A stretch of 64,000 nt of DNA from Tethya wilhelma (GCA_964030475.1 CAXIPT010000045.1:80404-144403); one strand, 5' to 3'. Positions 11,212 to 22,852 are shown, counted from the stretch's first letter. Notes: generated by a model not told the origin, from the letters alone. Numbers and translations: made by a program.

Positions 11212-11798
11212 TTAAAACCCGATCGCTCAATACAGTTACTATGCAAAAAATGTCAATGAATATGTTGCTATGGTGTACTACAATCACTCCATATACTCTC
11301 TGTGTCATAATTATTCATGTTGCACATTGTAGTGAAACGGGTTTGTAGTAGAATATTTGCATACTGATGAAGAGCCCCTTAAAAATTTTTTCCAACTCTG
11401 CAAAGAAAGAAGAAAGCCAAAAGCTAACTCAAGAAGACGACAAGCAAGTAATTACCTATAAAGAAGCCTCGCTAAAAATTTCTTCCAAATACTGCAAAAG
11501 AAGAAGAAAGCCAACAGATAACTCAAGAAGAAGACAAAAAGCAAGTTAGTACTTATATAATGTAAGGTTAGCAGGTGGGTATTAAATAGAATGATCACAC
11601 ATAGAAATGACCAAAGTGCATGAAAAGTTCAAAACAATCATGTATTTGGTTTCATTTACCCATCATAGGAAATACCAGTAAACAAACATGTGTGACAATA
11701 GGCCAGATACATGAAAGACCCAAAATTTTGTTGTCAATGATTGTGTGTGTGTGTGTACATGTGTGTGATGTATACATTAAAAAAAAAGATGAACATAC

Positions 11799-12592
11799 CC
11801 TGCAGTACATTCACAAGTAGCTGAGCAAATGGTTGGTAGTTGTCCTCATGTACACAGTGTACAAACTCTGCTTCATTGGAGGCTTCATCTGACAGAGAAC
11901 ATAACAGTAAGCTGAGTGCGACACATTCACTTCCATTTGTTGTAATCTCCCAGAAGCCCAATGAGTGTATCCTCGCGCAAGTGCAATAAAAGCACCATGG
12001 TCAGCATAATGGCCCAAATGTCCAGCAAGGTAAGTATATACCAAACTGACAGTAGGAATATAAAATGAAGGAGAAAAAAGCAGCAAGTAAACAAATATTA
12101 GCATAACTGAAGTGAGATATTTTAATGTTTACCTGAGGTCACAAGAGGAATATGAATACCAACGTCTTTACATGTGGCTTCAGAGACCAGTTTCCATTCT
12201 GTAAGAGGAGGAGATGGTGGCCCTCGTCGAGCAACTTGTTGTCCAGCTTCAGAAAGAGAGATGTATTTCTTGTATACATATGATCCATCCACATCAACCA
12301 CAGGGATGACATCATGTTTGACTTGCTGTATTCTATAAACAGGCAGGGTACAGAGAAGTATACAACTACAGCTCGTACTTGTAGTGTATGTAACTAGACA
12401 CACTCTACAATAAATATTGCATACGTACCTGTCTATTACTTGCTGCTTTCACCAAGACCTTGGCACATTGATGCCTCTACACAACAGCCACCAACGTAGC
12501 TGAGACACAGTGTGCTTATCGAAAGGCTCGGAATGGTCAGCTTCAGGTATATCAGCAGGAGTTAGTGTTCTCTGCACTTCTTATGCTGCCAT
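11799..12592 (-). pseudogene. SAP-like plus SWIM-zinc-finger gene, broken, copy 3
   Basis: Exon 1 (12429-12592), exon 2 (12133-12332) and exon 3 (11799-12045) mirror copy 2, with donors at 12428, 12132 and 11798. Exon 1 reads ATG GCA GCA TAA, a stop at codon 4 where copy 2 has AAA. Exon 3 lacks part of the region before the CxC motif (GREGELA replaced by a deletion near 11850). Clearly non-functional. Confidence 0.65.
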
Positions 12593-12705
12593 TCCATAGA
12601 TTATCAAACTTCAGTCACTTTTAACTCAAGAACGCTATGTTGGATTTGAATACTTTAACTTCCAACGTGTTGATCTTTGCCTCTAGTTTTACGTTAGGGT
12701 TATTT

Positions 12706-13255
12706 TACTGATTACCTGTGGTTGACGCTAAATAGCATCATCCGCGTGGGTGTTTCAAACAGTGGTTTACGCATAATCGCGTTAAGGCAACACTAGCGAC
12801 TATTTTGCAAGCTAAAACAATAGCCCTGAAGTTTAAACTTTATATACGAACAGTTAAGAGACTACTATTACTCTACTAAAATATAAAGTCAGACTTAAAA
12901 CTGCTAGTAAGGCGTTGCGCTACTCGTCGTTGGGAGACTAACGGTCACGATCTTTGCGATCACAGTGGTTATCTTTAGATCAACGTTATTTCTACAACTG
13001 TTCAGAGGATAAGCTTGAAACTTGCTACGTAGGTGCAGGGATAGTTGGGCGATATAGCCATAGGATCGGTTTTGTAAGCGTTGCTGACTAGCTGGAAAAA
13101 ATTTTTATATGCGCGACTATATTCTAGCGTACTTGATCCTCTCATGTGTTAACCTTTTTTTGCCAGCAAAAGCTTCACTACGCTACAAGACCTGGACCAT
13201 AGTAAGCTTGATTGTTGCTTAGCTTCATCATATAATAATAAGCTTTTCCTAATCT
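12706..13255 (-). mobile_element. TTAA element family C, copy f (truncated)
   Basis: Reverse copy of a C element from ACTGATTACCTGTGG to AAGCTTTTCCTAATC. It has the same truncation point as copy a and adjoins array 4, so it belongs to the duplicated unit III rather than being an independent insertion. Confidence 0.7.
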
Positions 13256-15756
13256 ATTGTGTATAGTTGCTTTTTTCAACACTTGGAACATTATTTTGAG
13301 GTGAAAAACATTGTTTGTGTAAAACAAAGTTTTCTCACAGTACAGATAAAGAACTTAGTCTTTTAGACTGACTATCCACTTAGAAAATTTTCTATCACTA
13401 AAAAATACACTTTTAACAAAAAATGTTTATTTTGCCTTGAAAACATTATTTAGCACAAAAGAAACACTTTTGTGAATAGTTACTTTTTTCAAAACTTGGA
13501 TTATCTTGACGTGAAAAACATTGTGATAAACAAAGTTTTCTCACAGTACAGATAAAGAACAGTCTTTTTGAATGACTATCAACTTAGAAAAATTTTTTTG
13601 ACTAAAAAATAAACTTTTCACAAAAAAGGTTTGTTTTGCCTAGAAAAGATTTTTAGAACAAAAGAAACATTTTTGTGAATAGTTACTTTTTTTAACACTT
13701 GGAACATTATCTTAAAGTAAAAAACATTTTTAGTGATAAATAAAGTTTTCTCACAGTACAGATAAAGAACTTAGTCCATTTGACTGACTATCGACTTAGA
13801 AAATTTTCTGTTACTAAAAAACACAGTTTTGCCAAAAAACGATTATGTGTTTCTCTTGTGTTAAAAAATCTTTTCAAGGCAAAATAAACGTTTTTTGTCA
13901 AAAGTTTATTTTTTATTCACAGAATCTTTTCTAAGTCGATAGTCAGTCAAAAAGACTTAAGTTCTTTATCTGTACAGTGAGGAAACTTTGTTTATTACAA
14001 ATGTTTTTTCACCTCAAGATAGTTTTCCAAGTGTTCAAAAAAGTAAGTATTTGCAAAAGTGTTTCTATTGTGCTAAAAAATGTTTTCAATGCAAAATAAA
14101 ACATTTTTTGTCAAAAGTGTACTTTTAGTCACATAAAATTATCTAAGTCGATACAGTAGAACCTCGATTATCCGAAAACCTCGGGGCACAGCCTAACTTC
14201 TAGCCTTCGGAAAACCGAATTTGTTCGGATAACTGAAGCGATAAAATTACGCTTGTTTTTACCGCTCTAACAGTAGCAACGATAGTTTTACTAGCTCTTT
14301 AACATATCAGAACACTAGTAGATTGTATTTTTCTTTGATCAAACTTGAATAATAGCAACCGCATTCACGATTACGTAAACCTTAAGCTCAAAAAGAGGGC
14401 GGAGTCCGTTCAGAAACAATATTTTTCACCTAAAGATAATATTCCAAGTGTTAAAAAAAGTAACTAGTCACAAAAGTGTTTCTTTTGTGCTAAAAAATCT
14501 TTTCAAAGCAAAATAAACTTTTTTTTCCAAAAGTGTATTTTTTGTAACAGAAAATTTTCTAAGTCGATAGTCAAAAAGACTAAGTTCTTTATTCGTACTT
14601 TGTTTATCACAAACAATGTTTTTCATTTCAAGATAATGTTTTTAGTGTTGAAAAAGTAACTATTCACAAAAGTGTTTTTTAGTGCAAAAAAATCTTTTAA
14701 AGGCAAAATAAACGTTTTTTGTTAAAAGTGTATTTTTTGTCACAGAAAATTTTCTACGTCTATAGTCAAAAAGACTAAGTTCTTTATCTGTACTGTGAGA
14801 GAAATTTGTTTATCACAATATTTTTCACCTCAAGATAACGTTCCAAGTGTTGAAAAAAGCAATTATTCCCAATAGTGTTTCTTTAGTGCGAAAGAATCTT
14901 TTCAAGGCAAAATGTACTTTTTTTCTTATAAGTGTATTTTTTGTCATAGAAAATTTTCTAAGTCGATAATCAGTCAAAAAGACTAAGTTCTTTATCTGTA
15001 TTGTGAGAATACTTTGTTTATCACAATGTTTTTCACCTCAAGACAATGTTCCAAGTGTTTAAAAAACTAACTATTTGCAAAAGTGTTTCTTTTGTGCTAA
15101 AAGATTTTATCAAGGGAAAATAAAAGTTTTTTGTCAAAAGTGTATTTTTTGTCACACAAAATTTTTTAAGTCAATACTCAGTCAAAAAGACTAAGTTTTT
15201 TCTAAGTCGATAGTCAGTCAAAAAGACGAAGTTCATTATCTGTACTGTTAGAAAACTTTGTTCATCACAAAATATGTTTTTCACCTAAGAGTAATGTTCC
15301 AAGTGTTGAAAAAAGTAACTATTCACAAAAGTGTTTCTTTTGTGCTAAAAAATGTTTTAAAGGCAAAATAAACGTTTTTTGTTAAAAGCATATAATTTGT
15401 CACAGATAATTTTCTAAGTCGATAGTAATTCAAAAAGAGTAAGCTCTTTATCTGTTCAGTGAGAAAAGTTTGTTTATCACAATGTTTTCAACCTCAAGAT
15501 AATGTTCCAAGTGTTGAAAAAAGTAACTATACACAAAAGTGTTTCTAAACCAAAATTAAGGTTTTTTGTCAAAAGTGTATTTTTAAATCATAGAAAGTTT
15601 TTAAAGTCGATTATAAGTCAAAAAGACTAAGTTCTTTATCTGTACTGTGAGAAAACTTTGTTTATCACAAACAATGTTTTTCACCTCAAGAGAATGTTCC
15701 AAGTGTTGAAAAAAGCAACTATTCACAAAAGTGTTTTTTTAGTGCAAAAAAATTCT
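13256..15756. repeat. Array 4 of the ~207-bp tandem repeat
   Basis: From 13256 to about 13845 units run in minus orientation (AAAGAACTTAGTC, ATTTTGCCTTGAAAACA); after about 13860 they run in plus orientation through some nine units. It contains P2 and ends at C copy e. The switch point is the outer edge of unit III. Confidence 0.8.
14154..14413. mobile_element. Pogo/Tigger-like MITE P, copy 2 (3' truncated)
   Basis: Starts CAGTAGAACCTCGATTATCC after TA, matches P1 through GGGCGGAGTCCGTTCAG, then breaks off into array sequence. The right terminal repeat is missing. Confidence 0.75.
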
Positions 15757-15760
15757 TTAA

Positions 15761-16404
15761 CCGATTATACGCTGAATTCTTTTGAAGTGAATGACGTCAT
15801 ACGGCGAAATTAAAATCTTAAATTTTTAGTAGCTACGCCTTCTTTTTGTTTTTCTTCTAAAATAAAGATTAAGCAAAGCTTTTTATATGATGCAGCTAAG
15901 CAACAATCAATTTTACTATACTCCAGGTCTTGTTGCTTAGTGAAGCTTTTGCTGGTAAATAAAGCCTAACATACGGGAGGGTCAAATACGCTAAAATATA
16001 GCCGTGCGTATAAAGCTTTTTTTCCAGCTGGCCAGCACCGCTTACAAAAGCGATGCTATGGCTTTATAGCCTAACTATCCCTGCACCTACGTAGCAAGTT
16101 TTAAACTTATCCTCGGTAGGATTGTAGAAAAAACGTCGATCTAAAGTCGCCCATCGTGATCGCGAAGATCGCGACCATTAGTCGCTCAACCACGAGTAGC
16201 TCCACGCCTTACTAGCAGTTCTAAGTCTGATTTGATTTTTAGTAGAGTAGTCCCTTACCTATTTGTATATAAAGTTTAAAGTTCAGGGCTAACTGCTTAG
16301 CTTGCAAAATAGTTGCTAGTGCAGCCTTGACGCGATTTTGCGTCAACCGCAGTTTGAAACACCCACGCGGATGATGCCATTTGGCGTCAACCGCAGGTAA
16401 TCGG
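15761..16404 (+). mobile_element. TTAA element family C, copy e (complete)
   Basis: A 644-bp copy with ends CCGATTATACG and GTAATCGG, flanked by TTAA (15757-15760, 16405-16408). The interrupted array unit reads AAAATTCTTTAA / TTAAAGGCAAAATAAACG. Neighbouring intact units read TTTTAAAGGCAAAATAAACG, so they show the empty site. Confidence 0.85.
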
Positions 16405-16408
16405 TTAA

Positions 16409-18318
16409 AGGCAAAATAAACGTTTTTTGTTAAAAGTGCATTTTTTGTCACAGAAAATTTTCTATGTCGATAGTCAAGAAGACTAAGTTTTTTATCTGTA
16501 CTGTGAGAAAACTTTGTTTATCTTAAACAATATTTTTCACCTTAACTCTTTAGGGCCTAAATTTATTATGCATACTTAATTAGATTTTATGAATATTTAA
16601 TTAACCTATGTTTTTGTACATTTTTGTTCTTGCTTTAGCCTTAGCCACTCTCTTTTGTAGCTAGTTGAGCTTAGCTATGGTTGTACTAAGCCATAGCTAT
16701 ATCAAATTAGTTCTAGGTTGGCTCTTATTAACTTTAAAAGCTTGCAAAAACGGAAGGGGTCAAAGTTCGCCAAACGACCTGCATACTTTAGGCTTTTTTT
16801 CCAGCTTCAAGAGCAGCACTGCAAAAGCGCTTGTATGCAGGTATAGCCTAAGCCTCCCTGCACCTCCATAGCTAGCGTCAAGCTTCTCCTGCAAAGCACT
16901 AAGAAAAAAACGTGAGTTTAAGACCAAAGGTCATGATCTCGCCGCGATCGCGACCTTTGAACTCTAAAGCCTATATCTCCCCTCCCACTAATCAGACCAG
17001 ACTCCTACTTGGTATTTTAGTAGAGCGCTTCCTTACCTAACTGCACAGCAAGTCTAAAGCTCATAGCTCAAACGCTATGGCTTAAAATAAAAAAAATGCG
17101 AAAAATCGCAGATTACGCGATCGTTGAATACGCGCGTGCGGATAAATCCGTCTACCGGCCCTAAAGAATTAAAATAATGTTCCAAAAGTTGAAAAAAGTA
17201 ACTATTTACAAAAGTGTTTTTATTGTGCTAAAAAATGTTTTCTAGGCAAAATAAACGTTTTTTGTAAAAAGTGTATTGTTCAGTCACAGAAAATTCTCTA
17301 AGTCAATAGTCAAAAAGACTAAGTTCTTTATCTGTACAGTGAGAAAACTTTGTTTATCACCAACAATGTTTTTTACCTCAAGATAATGTTCTAAATGTTG
17401 AAAAAAATAACTATTCACAAAAGTGTTTCTTTTGTGCTAAAAAACAATCATTTCAAGATAATGTTCTAAGTGTTGAAAAAAGTAACTCTTCAAAAAATGT
17501 TTCTTTTGTGCTAAAAAATCTTTTCAAGGAAAAATGTACGTTTTTTGTTAAAAGTGTAGTTTTTGTCACAGAAAATCGATAGTAAGTAATTTATCTCTAC
17601 TGTGAGAAAACTTTGTTTACTACATTTTCTGTAACTACAAAATACACTTTTGAAAAAATACGTTTTTAGAAAGATAATGCTTTAAAGGCAAAATAAACGT
17701 ATTTTTTCGATAGTGTATTTTGTAGTTACAGAAAATGTTCTAAGTCGATAGTAAGTCAAAAAGACTAAGTTCTTAATCTGTACTGTGAGAAAACGTTGTT
17801 TATCACAAACAATGTTTTTCACCTCAAGAGAATGTTCCAAGTGTTGAAAAAAGCAACTATTCACAAAAGTGTTTCTTTAGTGCGAAAAAATCTTTTCAAG
17901 GCAAAATAAACGTTTCTTGTGAAAAGAGAATTTTTTAATCACAGAAAATTTTCTTAAGTCAATAGTCAGTCAAAAAGACTAAGTGCTTTATCTGTACTTT
18001 GTTTTTTCACAAACAATGTTTTTCATTTCAGGATAATGTTCTAAGTGTTGAAAAAGTAACTATTCAAAAAAATGTTTCTTTTATGCTAGAAAATACTTTA
18101 AAGGCAAAATGAACGTATTTTTTCAAAAGTGTATTTTTTAGTCACAGAAAATTTTATAAGTCTATAGTCAATTAAAAAGACTAAGTTCTTTTTCTGTTCC
18201 GTAGAAAACTTTGTTTTTCAATTCTTAATGTTTATTACATTGAGAGAATGTTCCGAAAAGAGTAAATTTTAAAAAAAAATTTTTTTTTTGGGCTAGAAAA
18301 TGTTTTCAAGGCAAAATA
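16409..18318 (+). repeat. Array 5 of the ~207-bp tandem repeat
   Basis: Continuation of array 4 in plus orientation after C copy e, interrupted by D1, ending GGCAAAATA before B4. A minus-strand ORF of 146 codons at 18235-18675 spans the array edge and has no family signature; I treat it as chance. Confidence 0.8.
16546..17168 (+). mobile_element. TTAA element family D, copy 1
   Basis: A 623-bp element with ends CTCTTTAGGGCC / GGCCCTAAAGAA, flanked by TTAA (16542-16545, 17169-17172). It sits in an array unit whose intact relatives read CACCTTAAAATAATGTTCC. TTAA duplication indicates piggyBac-like transposition. No transposase ORF. Internal landmark: GATCTCGCCGCGATCGCGACC. Confidence 0.85.
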
Positions 18319-19328
18319 TGTGGCCCAATTTTGGAAAACACACCAGATGTATTCGCCGGTAAAAATCACGATTATTGTTTCTTTTGCAATTACATCATAA
18401 TAGATGCGTAAAACGAAATTTGATTCGACTAAGTTAGATATAGCCTTTAAAAACGGATCGCTCAATACAGTTACTATGCAAAAAATGTCAATGAATATGT
18501 TGCTATGGTGTACTACAAATACAATCACTCCATATACTGCGTCATAATTATTCATGTTGCACATTGTAGTGAAATGAGTTTGTAGTAGAATATTTGCATA
18601 CTGATGAAGCGCTTCTGATGAGTTTGTAGTAGAATATATGAAACGCCCCTTAAAAATTTTTTCCAAGACCTGCAAAAAAAGAAGAAAGCCAAAAGCTAAC
18701 TCAAGAAGAAGATAACAAGCAAGAATTACCTATAAAGAAGCCTCGCTAAAAATTTCTTCCAAGTACTGCAAAAGAAGAAGAGAGCCAAGAGATAACTCAA
18801 GAAGAAGACAAAAAGCAAGTTAGTACTTATAAACTTGAGTGTAAGGTTAGCTGGTGGGTATTAAATAGAATGATCACACATAGAAATGACCAAAGTGCAT
18901 GAAAAGTTCAAAACAATCATGTACTTGGTTTAATTTACCCATCATAGGAAATACTAGTAAGCAAACATGTGTGACAATAGGCCAGATGCAAGTAAGCACA
19001 AAATTTTGATTAAATTCAATGATTGTGTGTGTGTGAGAGAGAGTGTACATGTGTGTGATGTATAAAATGATGAATATACCCTGCAGTACATTCACAAGTA
19101 GCTGAGCAAATGGTTGCTAGTTCTCCTTCTCTCCCCAAAGCATGTACACAGTGTACAAACCCTGCTTCATAGAAAGCTTCATCTGACAGAGAAAATGACA
19201 GTAAGCTGGATGCGACACATTCACTTCCATTTGTTGTAAGCTCCCAGAAGCCCAATGAGTGTATCCTCGCGCAAGTGCCCTAAATGCACCCTGGTCACCA
19301 TAATGGCCCAAATGTCCAGCAAGGTAAG
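18319..19328 (-). mobile_element. Family B unit, copy 4
   Basis: Starts TGTGGCCCAATTTTGG after GGCAAAATA, like B3, and runs through the duplicated ~95-bp block to the gene fragment. At about 19329 repeat F replaces the expected continuation, as in B1, so B1 and B4 descend from one F-interrupted copy. Confidence 0.75.
19080..19328 (-). pseudogene. SWIM-type zinc-finger gene fragment (third exon), copy 4
   Basis: Same exon as copies 1-3: YLAGHLGHYGDQGAFRALARG, WASGSLQQMEVN and ATCECTAG are readable but in two frames. It carries the same extra base before GREGELA. Only this exon is present. Confidence 0.55.
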
Positions 19329-20300
19329 TATACAAGTAGTAAAAATTTTGTAAAAATAATCAGTGTAGGAATGGGCAGTGCTGTAAAAAGCAACGAAACA
19401 AGGCCAAGTCTCTGAATTTCGGCACATGACTACTTCATTTTCTTAAGTCCAGTAATGATTATTGTAGACATCCTATAATAATATTATAGTACATTGCTCA
19501 CATCTGAGATCGTTGATGGCCTAAACCTGAGTCCGCAATGCATGGTTCAAGCTGCTATTAATTAATTGGCTGATTTGGATGAAGTATATAACAGAGATAC
19601 TACTGAGTAGGCATGCAGTTATGAGACTTTGGTACAAAAAATGAAGTAGTCATGTGCCGAAATTCAGAGACTTGGCCTTGTTTCGTTGCTTTTTACAGCA
19701 CTGCCCATTCCTTCACTGATTATTTTTTAAAAAAATTTACTACTTGTTCGTTCACTTTTTTAATGCTAAGGTATTTAATTGCATAGAGACTAGCCAGTCT
19801 CTACGAGTTATGGTATATTAAATGTGCGCATGCGCGTTATATGCTAGCAAACCACGTGGTCTATTGACGACTTTTACCTACTAAAATGTCTACATAAAAA
19901 GTACAGCATTTTGTGCCAATGTTGCCAAAGCTGCCCAGATTTTGTTTGCTACCTTTTTGCCAGTAAATGAGTGTAAAAGGGCGTACTGCAGATAAAATGA
20001 AGTCTCACTATATTGTCAAAGTTGGCACAATGCTTTTTGTTTGGTGTTCAAGTAAGTCAGGAACAGGAAAACAAAAATGAATTGGTACGGCTTCTCGCTA
20101 GCGCTCTCTCCAGAGCGCTATAGAGAGTTTCTGTGAGTTTTCTTGATTTATAGAGTTTGAATACTGTCCAAACAAGGCCTCTAAATATATTTAAAGGCTT
20201 AGCTATCTTTCTTTAAGACTTTATAAGCATCAACATTTTGTATTGTGTCTATGGGACGTTCGGCCCATTCCTACTATACGTACTACCGTACGTATGATAC
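19329..20300. mobile_element. Repeat F/G, copy 2
   Basis: F foldback arms at about 19330-19440 and 19630-19740, followed by the right half of repeat G, which ends in the stem-loop at 20276-20295. The left half of G, present at 45024-45257, is missing here. Confidence 0.7.
20276..20295 (+). other. Terminal hairpin of repeat G, copy 2
   Basis: ATACGTAC-TACC-GTACGTAT: perfect 8-bp stem with a 4-base loop, preceded by GGCCCATTCCTACT. The same loop with a different but still paired stem ends repeat E (51013, 56475, 62806). Confidence 0.7.
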
Positions 20301-20538
20301 ACAAAATTACAGTAGGAATATAAAATGAAGGGGAAAAAAGCAGCAAGTAAACAAATATTAGCATAACTGAAGTGAGATATTTTAATGTTTACCTGAGGTC
20401 ACAAGAGGAATATGAATACCAACATCTTTACATGTGGCTTCAGAGACTAGCTTTCATTCTGTAAGAGGAGGAGATGGTGGCCCTCATCGAGCAACTTGTT
20501 GTCCAGCTTCAGAAACAGAGATGTATTTCTTGTATACA
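20300..20538 (-). pseudogene. SAP/SWIM-like gene fragment (second exon), copy 4
   Basis: Continuation of copy 4 past repeat F/G. The minus strand has the exon 2 donor at about 20387-20392 and the reading frame through TEWKL-like and YISVSEA-like segments, cut at 20538-20540 by the left terminus of the H fragment. The plus-strand ORF at 20434 is a shadow of it. Confidence 0.6.
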
Positions 20539-21097
20539 TACTCTGGGGTGTTAAGGCCCGGGTCAATGCACAAAATACTGAAAAACAATGTAACTTTGAC
20601 AGACCATTCAAAAGTTTCTAAAACATCCAGGACTATCATAGTAGAATTATATGAAACTACAATGAATATGTAATTGATTAATTATTAAAGTTAGTTATTA
20701 TTAACCACATGTGGGGGTGGGTGTGGCTCCTAAGTTGGACGGTTATCGAACTAAAATGCGTTAGGCGGCACGATAAACCTCCTCTAAATCTCACTAAAAC
20801 TCGTACATATACTGTATTTTATGTATATAACTAGCTATTAAAATTATGGCTTGCATTCTTACTCAGAACGTAGCGAACAGGTAGAAATGGATTATTTGAA
20901 GCTAATTACAACATATATTTCACTCTATATTTCTATCATACCTTATTTGTGCCATCCATAATTGTAATACCATGTGTCTTTCTCTCAATATTCACTGTTA
21001 AAACACTTAAAATGACAGTTCAAGTACTTTTATCGTGCCGCCTAGAGCGTAGAGAAAATTCTCCTGGCCTCAGGCGGCCATCTTCCAAATTGAACGT

Positions 21098-21125
21098 CAC
21101 GTGATCAGCCACGCCCTTATAAATA
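21098..21125 (+). promoter_or_regulatory. E-box and TATA box of H, copy 1
   Basis: CACGTG at 21098-21103 and TTATAAATA at 21117-21125, about 290 bp upstream of the first ATG. Both are kept in the second copy at 22825-22852. A donor-like GAG/GTTAGT at 21233-21240 and the TATATAGAG acceptor-like site before the ATG suggest a 5' UTR intron. Inference from motifs only. Confidence 0.45.
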
Positions 21126-21413
21126 TGCATGCAGGCTGCAGCTGTTTGCAGGGCAGCGCTTAATGGAATAAGAGACCACGCTAGGATTCTATGGCTAGAT
21201 TCTAGCTAAGAAGACTTCCTCAGCTCTCAATTGAGGTTAGTAAACACAATTTAAGAAGAGATTACCTGTAAAATGAATATATCTACCTATAAGCTAAATA
21301 TTCATAAGAATAAGGCCTGGCTTTAGGCAGGCTTTTCATCATAATGCCACAATAAAGGAAATAATTGTGGTTCTACAGCCTATTTACTGTTTATATTCTT
21401 TATGTATATAGAG

Positions 21414-21905
21414 ATGTCATATGCAGCTATCACATTAGCAGTCAATTGTGGCTATGCTAGATGTGCAATTCGAGAGCTATCCCTCCCAAAGCAGAAGTTT
21501 CGAATACTGAGCTTGGAAGAAAGAACTAAACAAGCAGCGGAATTTAAGAAATTATTTGGCCGTATTGAGACATACGGAATACCACGTGATTATTTCGAAT
21601 TGTCCTCAACAAACCACCGATCATCATTTGATCGTCATTGTCAAGCAATTACTGATATTTGGAAGAAAAAGTGGCATCCGAAAGAGTCGAGAAATGTATA
21701 CGAAGAAACGTTCAGCATAAGTAACTGGAAAAGTTTATCTGAAGATGTTCAGAAAAAGCACACACTATCAAACTGCAGTGAATGCCGACAGCACCATTAT
21801 GATACCCAACTTTTATTTCCTGCAAAACCACACTTTGAAGCTGAGCCACTAATTGTAGTGAACGAAAATGAGCTTGAGAGATTAGGAAAGAAAGAGGGAA
21901 CAGTA
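21414..21905 (+). CDS. H element candidate transposase, N-terminal exon, intact fragment
   Basis: Open from ATG 21414 (MSYAAITLAVNCGYARCAIR) for 164 codons to the N at 21906. Visible features are a basic segment (LSLEERTKQAAEFKKLFGR), a WKKKWHP motif and a C-x2-C-x2-H arrangement (NCSECRQHH) that may bind zinc. I do not recognise a named domain. I prefer this start to an upstream in-frame ATG at 21402 because copy 2 keeps only this one after its acceptor-like site. This copy is undamaged where copy 2 has a stop and two deletions, but it ends abruptly at the N, so no full product is possible here. Confidence 0.6.
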
Positions 21906-21906
21906 N

Positions 21907-22276
21907 GCTTGTACTTTTGCTTGTACTAAACATGTACTTTACATGCATAATTTAATATAATTTCATGCATGAATATAATTATCTTGTGCATGCCTAGAGC
22001 GCCAAGGGTTAAGCACCTTGGTGCCTTCATTGTCTACATTATTTGCAGCTGAATTTCATGCAAAATTAGGTGCAACAACAGTCCTTAAGTGCCCTGATCT
22101 CTCAAATATGGGTGGTTGATCCCTAGTTGGTAGACACTAATCTTATTATGCACTGCTTCCAGCTGCTGTACGAGGCTAATGTCCGTCAGCAGCTCCTTCC
22201 TTCGACTTGACCTTTTCTACCAGCTTCCTTGGGAATGGAGCTGCTGACGGTGAGATAACCATCCCAGAATGGAGTA
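21907..22276. other. Junk between the two H copies
   Basis: 21907-21992 is the reverse of 28028-28117. Beyond it lies unrecognised sequence with an imperfect inverted pair, GTCAGCAGCTCC near 22185 and GGAGCTGCTGAC near 22236. The minus strand is open for about 37 codons near 22100-22210 without a recognisable product. Confidence 0.5.
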
Positions 22277-22824
22277 CTCTGGGGTGTTAAGGCCCGGGTT
22301 AATGCACAAAATACTGAAAAACAATGTAACTTTGACAGACCATTCAAAAGTTTCTAAAACTTCCAGGACTATCATAGTAGAATTATATGAAACTACAATG
22401 AATATGTAGTTGATTAATTATTAAAGTTAGTTATTATTAACCACATGTGGTGGTGGGTGTGGCTCCTAAGTTGGACAGTTATCGAACTAAAATGTGTTAG
22501 GCGGCACGATAAACCTCCTCTAAATCTCACTAAAACTCGTACATATACCGTATTTTATGTATGTAACTAGGTACTAAAAATTATGGCTTGCATTCTTACG
22601 CAGAACATAGCGAACAGGTAGATATGGATTATTTGAAGCTAATTACAGCATATATTTCACTCTATATTTGTATCATACCTTATTTGTGCCATCCATAATT
22701 GTAATACCATGTGTTTTTCTCTCAATATTCACTGTTAAAACACTTAAAATGACAGTTCAAGTACTTTTATTGTGCCGCCTAGAGCGTAGAGAAAATTCAG
22801 GCGACCATCTTCCAAATTGAACGT

Positions 22825-22852
22825 CACGTGATCAGCCACGCCCTTATAAATA
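22825..22852 (+). promoter_or_regulatory. E-box and TATA box of H, copy 2
   Basis: CACGTG at 22825-22830 and TTATAAATA at 22844-22852, spaced as in copy 1, upstream of the ATG at 23150. Confidence 0.45.

Larger units (their letters stand above)
9196..12705 (-). mobile_element. Family B unit, copy 3, split by C elements
   Basis: Inverted copy of B2. The terminus TGTGACCCAATTTTGG starts at 9196. At a TTAA in GATATAGCCTTTAA the unit is interrupted by three C elements (9326-11211) and resumes at AAAACCCGATCGCTCAATAC. The remainder mirrors B2, including the gene exons on the minus strand. Confidence 0.8.
20541..21905 (+). mobile_element. Family H element, 5' fragment
   Basis: About 1.37 kb nearly identical to 22277-23625: terminus CTCTGGGGTGTTAAGGCCCG after TA, promoter region, first exon. 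It ends at the N at 21906. Beyond it (21907-21992) comes a reversed match to 28028-28117 near the H 3' end, so this is a collapsed H copy or a mis-join. Confidence 0.75.

Noticed and set aside
18235..18675. 146-codon minus-strand ORF
   Set aside because: It spans the edge of array 5 and the non-coding end of B4. It has AT-driven composition and no motif, and equivalent positions in B1-B3 are not open over the same length.
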